From an uncultured Veillonella sp. (GTDB lineage: Bacteria > Bacillota > Negativicutes > Veillonellales > Veillonellaceae), in the NCBI GenBank assembly GCA_900538355.1, contig UPXS01000020.1, positions 1 through 36,351 on the forward strand: a stretch of DNA of 36,351 bases, given 5' to 3'. Each line of letters opens with the position of its first letter. Within the stretch, counting starts at the first letter, position 1. Position numbers and translations under genes: made by a program. The notes under the pieces were generated by a model that saw nothing but the letters and a program-made list of their open reading frames with translations, was not told where the DNA came from and ran no database searches. Below are positions 32,098 through 36,351 of this stretch, piece by piece.

Positions 32098-33249
32098 ATG
32101 AATGATATTTTAAATTTTAAAAGCATAACTACATATCGCCTTAAACTACCGATGAAGTTTAATTTTAAGACTGCTAAGGGCGAGGTAAAAGAACGGGAGA
32201 CCATTGTTATCCGAATCGAGGACCAACAAGGTTATGTAGGTTATGGTGAGTGTGTAGCTTTCACAGATCCATTCTATACCGCAGAAACCGTAGATACATG
32301 TTGGAAGAAAGTAGTGGATGATTATATTTTTAATCTTCGTTTGATGCGGCCTAAACCTCTTATGACCTATGTACGCCAGCTGCAATTCTGGCTAAATCGA
32401 GATCATATGCCGATGACCATTGCTGCTGTAGAAAATGCCATTATTAATCTTCACTGTGAGAGACTGGGTGTGAATTCCGTTTCTTATATTATGGGACAGC
32501 CCTTACAAGATACCATTGAAAGTGGTGTTGTTATTGGCGATGTACCGATGGAACAATTATTAGATGCAGTAGAAACTCATGTGACAAATGGTTGTAAGCG
32601 CATTAAGTTAAAGGTGAACCCTGCAGATGGCTATGAACGAGTATCTCTCGTCCGCAAGCAGTATCCCCATTTAGTCTTAGCTGCTGATGCAAACCAAAGC
32701 TATTCCTATGACGACATCGATAAGGTCCGGCAATTTAATGATTTGAAACTAGCCTGTATAGAAGAGCCCTTTGCTATGACGACGCTCCAATCCTATAAAG
32801 ACTGGAAGTGGGACCGTCTTAACAATGATGATTGGAACATTGAAACCCCTATCTGTTTAGATGAATCTATATTAGGCTATGATGATTTATCCTATGCCAT
32901 AGAATATGGTCTAATTGACGTACTTAATATAAAAGTAGGGCGCATGGGCGGTCTTGTGCCAACGAAGGCAGCTATTAATCTTTGTAGAGAAAGTCATATT
33001 CCGTATTGGATTGGTAGCATGGTGGAGTCTGGAGTTTCTAAAATGCTCCATGCTCAACTAGCTGCACTAGGTGATTCCTATATGGCAGGGGATTTATCGG
33101 ATTCTAATAGATACTTTGAACGAGACCTCATCTATCCCGACCTCACTTTTAAAAATGGTGTAATGCACGTACCTGATGGCGATGGGCTAGGTGTAACCGT
33201 TTTTGATGATAGATTAGAAGCGTATTGCGTGGAGAAACGAACACTATGA
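32098..33249 (+). CDS. menC: o-Succinylbenzoate synthase
   Basis: Enolase-superfamily dehydratase of 383 residues, which converts SHCHC to o-succinylbenzoate. Active-site residues are visible in order: KxK in RIKLKVNP (about 181-183), metal ligands D in LAADANQSY, E in CIEEPF and D in CLDES, then K in NIKVGRMGG (about 279). The N-terminal capping domain starts TYRLKLPMKFNFKTAKGEVKERE. It is the longer, Gram-positive type MenC related to N-acylamino-acid racemases, so some racemase side activity is possible. It overlaps the next gene by 4 nt (ATGA). Confidence 0.94.
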   Translation: MNDILNFKSITTYRLKLPMKFNFKTAKGEVKERETIVIRIEDQQGYVGYGECVAFTDPFYTAETVDTCWKKVVDDYIFNLRLMRPKPLMTYVRQLQFWLNRDHMPMTIAAVENAIINLHCERLGVNSVSYIMGQPLQDTIESGVVIGDVPMEQLLDAVETHVTNGCKRIKLKVNPADGYERVSLVRKQYPHLVLAADANQSYSYDDIDKVRQFNDLKLACIEEPFAMTTLQSYKDWKWDRLNNDDWNIETPICLDESILGYDDLSYAIEYGLIDVLNIKVGRMGGLVPTKAAINLCRESHIPYWIGSMVESGVSKMLHAQLAALGDSYMAGDLSDSNRYFERDLIYPDLTFKNGVMHVPDGDGLGVTVFDDRLEAYCVEKRTL

Positions 33250-33623
33250 ATTTGATTGAATCTTTACAAATTGAAAAGCCTTATATGACAAGTGACACTA
33301 CATGTGTGGCAAAAATGAATTTAGGTGACTTTCATAAGCAACCGCAAGGTTACCTAAATGGAGGGGCGACCCTAGCCTTTGCAGAAATTGCAGCGGGAAT
33401 GATGAGTAACGAACTCATTGGTGCTGATAAATTTGGCGTAGGTCAATCTATTACAGCTAACCACTTGCGCCCTGTACGATGTGAAGGCGCTTTAACAGCC
33501 CATGGTACACTATTGGTGAAAGGGAAGACCTCACATGTATGGCGCTTTGATATGAAGGACGATGCAGAACGACTCATCTCACAAGTGACCGTAACATTAG
33601 CTATTGTGGACTTTGATCGGTAA
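33246..33623 (+). CDS. menI: Hotdog-fold thioesterase, probable DHNA-CoA hydrolase
   Basis: A 125-residue PaaI-like hotdog protein. It has GYLNGGATLAFAEIAAGMMS (about 33-52, the central helix with the catalytic acid), SITANHLRPVRCEGALTAHGTLL and KGKTSHVWRFDM. As last gene of the men operon, overlapping menC by 4 nt, it most likely hydrolyses 1,4-dihydroxy-2-naphthoyl-CoA to DHNA, the MenI step. The open frame extends to 33225 inside menC, but the ATG at 33246 in the ATGA overlap is the natural start. The symbol is by position and family, since PaaI-type thioesterases have many substrates. Confidence 0.85.
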   Translation: MNLIESLQIEKPYMTSDTTCVAKMNLGDFHKQPQGYLNGGATLAFAEIAAGMMSNELIGADKFGVGQSITANHLRPVRCEGALTAHGTLLVKGKTSHVWRFDMKDDAERLISQVTVTLAIVDFDR

Positions 33624-33724
33624 TAGATAATAACAAATAACCAATAACCAATAACCAATAACAAATAACTAATAACTAGTGCGTAATACGTAATAGGTAA
33701 TAGATAATAGATAATAGATAATGA
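33621..33724. repeat. AT-rich heptad tandem repeats downstream of the men operon
   Basis: About 100 bp made of 7-bp units: AATAACC/AATAACA/AATAACT in the first half and AATAGAT/AATAGGT in the second, separated by AGTGCGTAATACG. Because 7 is not a multiple of 3, the TAA or TAG in each unit puts stop codons in all three forward frames. Copy-number variation is likely. No gene can be read through it. Confidence 0.85.
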
Positions 33725-33725
33725 T

Positions 33726-33769
33726 AAAAGGACAGTAAATACTATGTAAGTATCTACTGTCCTTTTTTA
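33726..33769 (+). terminator. Terminator of the men operon, possibly bidirectional
   Basis: AAAGGACAGTA pairs with TACTGTCCTTT; inside, ATACT and AGTAT extend the stem around ATGTA; T6 follows on the plus strand and T4 on the minus strand, where it would also serve the DUF2939-like gene. Confidence 0.9.
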
Positions 33770-33817
33770 GGTTCTGTATAAGTTAATAATTGCTTATGGT
33801 TTATTACTTTTTACTAG

Positions 33818-34435
33818 CTATTTACGAGTTACTGTATATAGGTCTTCTATATCTGGAATATCATAAATAACCCATGTGCCATCACCTAAATGACGCATCA
33901 AAACTCGTATATCTTTTGTCATATTCTTTTTATTATTTTGTATTGTTACTGTTACGGTGGCTGTATCTCCATCGTCTTCAGATTTGATGTTTTTAACCTC
34001 TACATCATGCTCTTTGAAGAGGCGGCCATCTACAAGACGGTCGACCATGGACATGTTGTCATCACTTTGAGCCGTATTGTTAGTATCTGTAGTTGTTGGC
34101 TGAGATTTAAAGCTGTCTGGATCTTCAATATATTTTCGCATCACATCTTCGATTAAAGAAGGCCCAAATGTCTTAGCTGCTGCAATAGTAGCTTTACCAA
34201 ATGGATTAGATGTATCTATATATTTGTTGCCTTCCCGTTCTAAGATATTTTTTACAATAGATTTTGTATCTATGTGGCGTAAAGCCTCATCGGCATCTTT
34301 ATCTTGCACGGCTTGATGAATAATTTTTAACGTATAGGCTGGTGTGTGGGGAATGTACCACATGAAATACCATGCTGCTGCTAAAGCACCTACAATAGCA
34401 ATAATTAAGATAGTTATAAGTGATTTTGATTTCAT
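33818..34435 (-). CDS. DUF2939-like membrane-anchored protein
   Basis: A 205-residue protein with one N-terminal membrane segment (about residues 6-27, ITILIIAIVGALAAAWYFMW) followed by a soluble region of about 175 residues that would face outside the cytoplasm. YIPHTPAYTLKIIHQAVQDKDADEALRHID right after the membrane segment fits the DUF2939 pattern (P-Y-x-L-x-x-A-x-x-x-D-x-x-x-x-x-x-x-VD). A Thr/Asn/Asp-rich linker (about 113-130) precedes a C-terminal strand-rich part (DTATVTVTIQNNKKN, GDGTWVIYDIPD). Function is unknown. The ATG has TTTGGAG upstream. It stands alone between the men operon and a barrel protein on the other strand. Confidence 0.75.
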   Translation of the reverse strand: MKSKSLITILIIAIVGALAAAWYFMWYIPHTPAYTLKIIHQAVQDKDADEALRHIDTKSIVKNILEREGNKYIDTSNPFGKATIAAAKTFGPSLIEDVMRKYIEDPDSFKSQPTTTDTNNTAQSDDNMSMVDRLVDGRLFKEHDVEVKNIKSEDDGDTATVTVTIQNNKKNMTKDIRVLMRHLGDGTWVIYDIPDIEDLYTVTRK

Positions 34436-34478
34436 TGTATTGCTCCAAAGTATTTTATATTACATTCTTATTATTTAT

Positions 34479-34507
34479 ATAATATATATTTATTTTATCA
34501 TAGTCAA
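34479..34507 (-). promoter_or_regulatory. Promoter of the DUF2939-like gene
   Basis: On the minus strand, TTGACT (34502-34507), 17-nt spacer, TATTAT (34479-34484), about 45 bp from the start codon. Confidence 0.6.
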
Positions 34508-34620
34508 AGATGATTCACTATAATTATTGATTAGTAATACTTAAAACAGTCGAACTTTCAAATATATGTACTAATAAACTATAGAGAATATATATGCTAT
34601 AAAGTGGATAAGATATATTA

Positions 34621-34649
34621 TTGCTTTAGCTAACTAAAGAATATATAAT
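34621..34649 (+). promoter_or_regulatory. Promoter of the barrel protein gene
   Basis: TTGCTT (34621-34626), 17-nt spacer, TATAAT (34644-34649). Start predicted near 34656, which supports the downstream ATG at 34693 as the translation start. Confidence 0.7.
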
Positions 34650-34692
34650 AAAAGTATCTTTCATGAAAATTTCATATAAAGAAGGGGAGACT

Positions 34693-35907
34693 ATGGTTAG
34701 TAAAAAGGTGATTATCAAATCTTTAGTATGTACAGCATTGACATGTAGTTTTGCTACATGCGCATTAGCAGCAGATAAAGATAATGGAGAAAAAGTTCAA
34801 TCAAGCTGGATGGATCGTACTGATATTGGTATTGGTTTTAAAGGAAGCCAGGAAGATTCTTATCATGATTATGCAATGCCTAATAAACAAATGACTGATA
34901 ATAATCTAAGCTATGATACACGATTCCATTATCGTAATCATAACTCTAAGCAGAAAGTGAATACACAGTATTTTATAGAGACGTTACAACCCATAAAACA
35001 ATATGGTAAAGATGGCAAATCCATGGTGTTTGTACAAGGTCGATTAGATGGTAATGGTGGCGAAAAAGTTTCCACTACTACATATTGGAATGGTTCGGAT
35101 TCAAATTTTGGAAGAATTGACGGTCAAGGTACTTATATTGATAAAGGTGAAGTAGTAGAACATGATACTCTTGGTGTTGTCGGTACTGCTGGTGTTGGCT
35201 ATCGTCGCCTTAGTACACATGAGCATGCCTACGTCGGTGCCAATGTATTCTATGACTATGCATTTAAGGATAAATTTTCTCGTGTTAGTACAGGATTAGA
35301 ATATGTAGCTGGTCTAAATACGATTAGTGTCAATGTATACCATGGACTATCAGAAAAAAAGGTGGGGCCTTATGACATTAACACACCTTTGCGTCAAGTA
35401 CCACGGGCAATAGATTTTCATGATAGCTTAAGTTCACCACCTGATGGTATTCATAGAACACCTCGATATTCTTATGAACATGTATTGGATGGCTTTGATA
35501 TACGGTATACACGTGATTATAAGAATGCTCGTTGGTTATCTAGTTATGTGGAAGGATATCATTGGAAAACAAAAGCGCCAGGAGAACATCCAGAAGAGAT
35601 GTACTATATTGACCAACATAAGTGGCAATCCATACATGGATTAAAGGTAGGCGCTAAAATGAATGTGACGCCTCATATTTCTGTAGATCTAGGAATTGGT
35701 AAAAGTAATATTAGTTCTGTAGAACCGTATGTATCTGTTATGTATACATTAGGTAAGTCTAAATATGCGTACTTTGGTGGTAAGCATAGTGAAAATGTGA
35801 TGACTTCGGCACGTTCTAAGATGTTCGATAAGGTCAAACGTGGTGATATGAAGGTTGAGTATTATTGGGAACAAGACTTGCGTGATGGCCCTTGGGATCA
35901 TTTATAA
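34693..35907 (+). CDS. Outer-membrane protein with an inverse-autotransporter beta-barrel domain
   Basis: A 404-residue secreted protein. Residues 1-26 are a signal peptide (charged MVSKK, hydrophobic core, ALA cleavage). The mature region resembles the barrel of inverse autotransporters (intimin/invasin type): FVQGRLDGNGG, then LGVVGTAGVGYRRLSTHEHAYVGANVFYDYAFKDKFSRVSTGLEY (in part: GVGYRRLSTHEHAYVGANVF), ISVNVYHGLSEKK, DGFDIRYTRDYKNARWLSSYVEGYHW, KVGAKMNVTPHISVDLGIG and PYVSVMYTLG. After the last strand only about 50 charged residues remain, so no Ig-like passenger is present. An earlier ATG at 34663 lacks a ribosome-binding site; the ATG at 34693 follows GAAGGGGAG. It points to an outer membrane, consistent with Negativicutes. 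Family call by pattern. Confidence 0.8.
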   Translation: MVSKKVIIKSLVCTALTCSFATCALAADKDNGEKVQSSWMDRTDIGIGFKGSQEDSYHDYAMPNKQMTDNNLSYDTRFHYRNHNSKQKVNTQYFIETLQPIKQYGKDGKSMVFVQGRLDGNGGEKVSTTTYWNGSDSNFGRIDGQGTYIDKGEVVEHDTLGVVGTAGVGYRRLSTHEHAYVGANVFYDYAFKDKFSRVSTGLEYVAGLNTISVNVYHGLSEKKVGPYDINTPLRQVPRAIDFHDSLSSPPDGIHRTPRYSYEHVLDGFDIRYTRDYKNARWLSSYVEGYHWKTKAPGEHPEEMYYIDQHKWQSIHGLKVGAKMNVTPHISVDLGIGKSNISSVEPYVSVMYTLGKSKYAYFGGKHSENVMTSARSKMFDKVKRGDMKVEYYWEQDLRDGPWDHL

Positions 35908-35969
35908 TTTGTATCATACTTGTAAAAATACTATAATAAACAATTTTATATAATTATGTTGAAATTGGT

Positions 35970-35997
35970 ACCTAATTTTTGTTAAAGAAATTTAGGT
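35970..35997 (+). terminator. Probable terminator of the barrel protein gene
   Basis: ACCTAA-TTT pairs with AAATTTAGGT with one bulge, followed by GTCAATTTTATT. The stem is AT-rich and the T-tract is interrupted, so it may be weak. The rest of 35908-36273 is AT-rich with another imperfect hairpin (36042-36080, AAATCA.../...TTTGATTT) and the tRNA promoter; no gene is seen. Confidence 0.5.
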
Positions 35998-36214
35998 GTC
36001 AATTTTATTATTATCCTTAAGCTGGTTCTTAAGATAGTCACAAATCAGAAAAAGTATCCCCTTTACAGGCGTTTTTGATTTCTGTAATTATAGGTATAAT
36101 TTGTAGTATATTCAAGCATACTAAATATAAATGGCTAATATTTGCGATTTTTAATAGATAGTTCCTAATTTCATATATTTTGGAAAAATTCATCAAAAAA
36201 TTAGAAAAAAGTAC

Positions 36215-36244
36215 TTGCATTAGTAGGTTACCTCATGTTAATAT
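36215..36244 (+). promoter_or_regulatory. Promoter of tRNA-Asp
   Basis: TTGCAT (36215-36220), 18-nt spacer, TAATAT (36239-36244), about 30 bp before the tRNA 5' end. Confidence 0.65.
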
Positions 36245-36273
36245 ATACGAGTAGTCAACGAGAGTTGATACGC

Positions 36274-36349
36274 GGCCCCGTGGTGTAGCGGTTAACATGT
36301 CGCCCTGTCACGGCGAAGATCGTCAGTTCAAATCTGATCGGGGTCGCCA
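36274..36349 (+). tRNA. tRNA-Asp (anticodon GTC)
   Basis: 76 nt with encoded CCA. The acceptor GGCCCCG pairs with CGGGGTC (one G-T), discriminator G. The D arm contains GTGTAGCGGTTAACAT, the anticodon arm is TCGCC-CTGTCAC-GGCGA (anticodon GTC) and the T arm has GTTCAAATC. No terminator is seen before the window ends 2 nt later, so more tRNA genes may follow. Confidence 0.97.
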
Positions 36350-36351
36350 TT

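Noticed and set aside
34663..34692. Earlier ATG for the barrel protein
   Set aside because: It would add ten residues before the signal peptide, has no ribosome-binding site and lies about 7 nt from the predicted transcription start.
1..36351. CRISPR arrays, insertion sequences, prophage or attachment sites, including beside the tRNA genes
   Set aside because: No spaced direct repeats of CRISPR type, no transposase or integrase frames, and no duplicated tRNA 3' ends were seen; the only tandem repeats are the heptads at 33621-33724.

Overview
The window reads as a chromosomal segment of a low-GC, diderm Firmicute of the Negativicutes, most likely Veillonella. This is inferred from protein style and gene content: an outer-membrane inverse-autotransporter-type barrel, an anaerobic flavodiiron protein, a single-chain PurL, and a complete classical menaquinone operon in a low-GC genome. 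No rRNA is present to settle the species. I see no insertion sequences, prophage genes or CRISPR arrays.

Layout. 1-9.2 kb: mixed single-gene units (TauE/SafE-like permease, UDG-superfamily glycosylase, MFS transporter, peptidase T on the minus strand, OPT-family peptide transporter, orphan amino-acid-binding lipoprotein, homocysteine S-methyltransferase), most closed by clear intrinsic terminators. 9.4-15.2 kb, minus strand: tRNA-Ser(GGA), flavodiiron protein and purL, with a LysR-type regulator divergent from purL. 16.3-17.8 kb: xpt with two tandem YbjN-like genes. 18.1-25.6 kb: purE-C-F-M-N-H-D, which with purL covers the route from PRPP to IMP apart from purB and purK. 25.7-33.6 kb: menF-D-H-B-E-C plus a hotdog thioesterase, i.e. 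chorismate to 1,4-dihydroxy-2-naphthoate; menA and menG are not in the window. 33.6-36.35 kb: a heptad-repeat spacer, a DUF2939-like membrane protein, an inverse-autotransporter barrel protein and tRNA-Asp(GTC).

The two most interesting pieces are RNA leaders. (1) purE is preceded by a strong promoter, a 30-codon open reading frame with an excellent Shine-Dalgarno sequence, and an intrinsic terminator lying inside that reading frame. The leader's stop codon overlaps the purE ribosome-binding site, and the leader's own start site can be sequestered by a downstream segment. This is the architecture of a translation-coupled (pyrBI-like) attenuator on a purine operon. (2) The men operon has a leader of about 150 nt holding two tandem copies of a GCTCATC/GATGGC hairpin module, a 15-bp terminator stem, and a 9-bp alternative helix that would disrupt that terminator. 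It looks like an undescribed riboswitch or protein-controlled attenuator for menaquinone synthesis. Both are read from the sequence and have not been tested by folding or searching.

Starts were corrected from the longest possible frame for mmuM, purL, lysR, purE, purN, menD, the thioesterase and the barrel protein, using ribosome-binding sites, start overlaps or homology.
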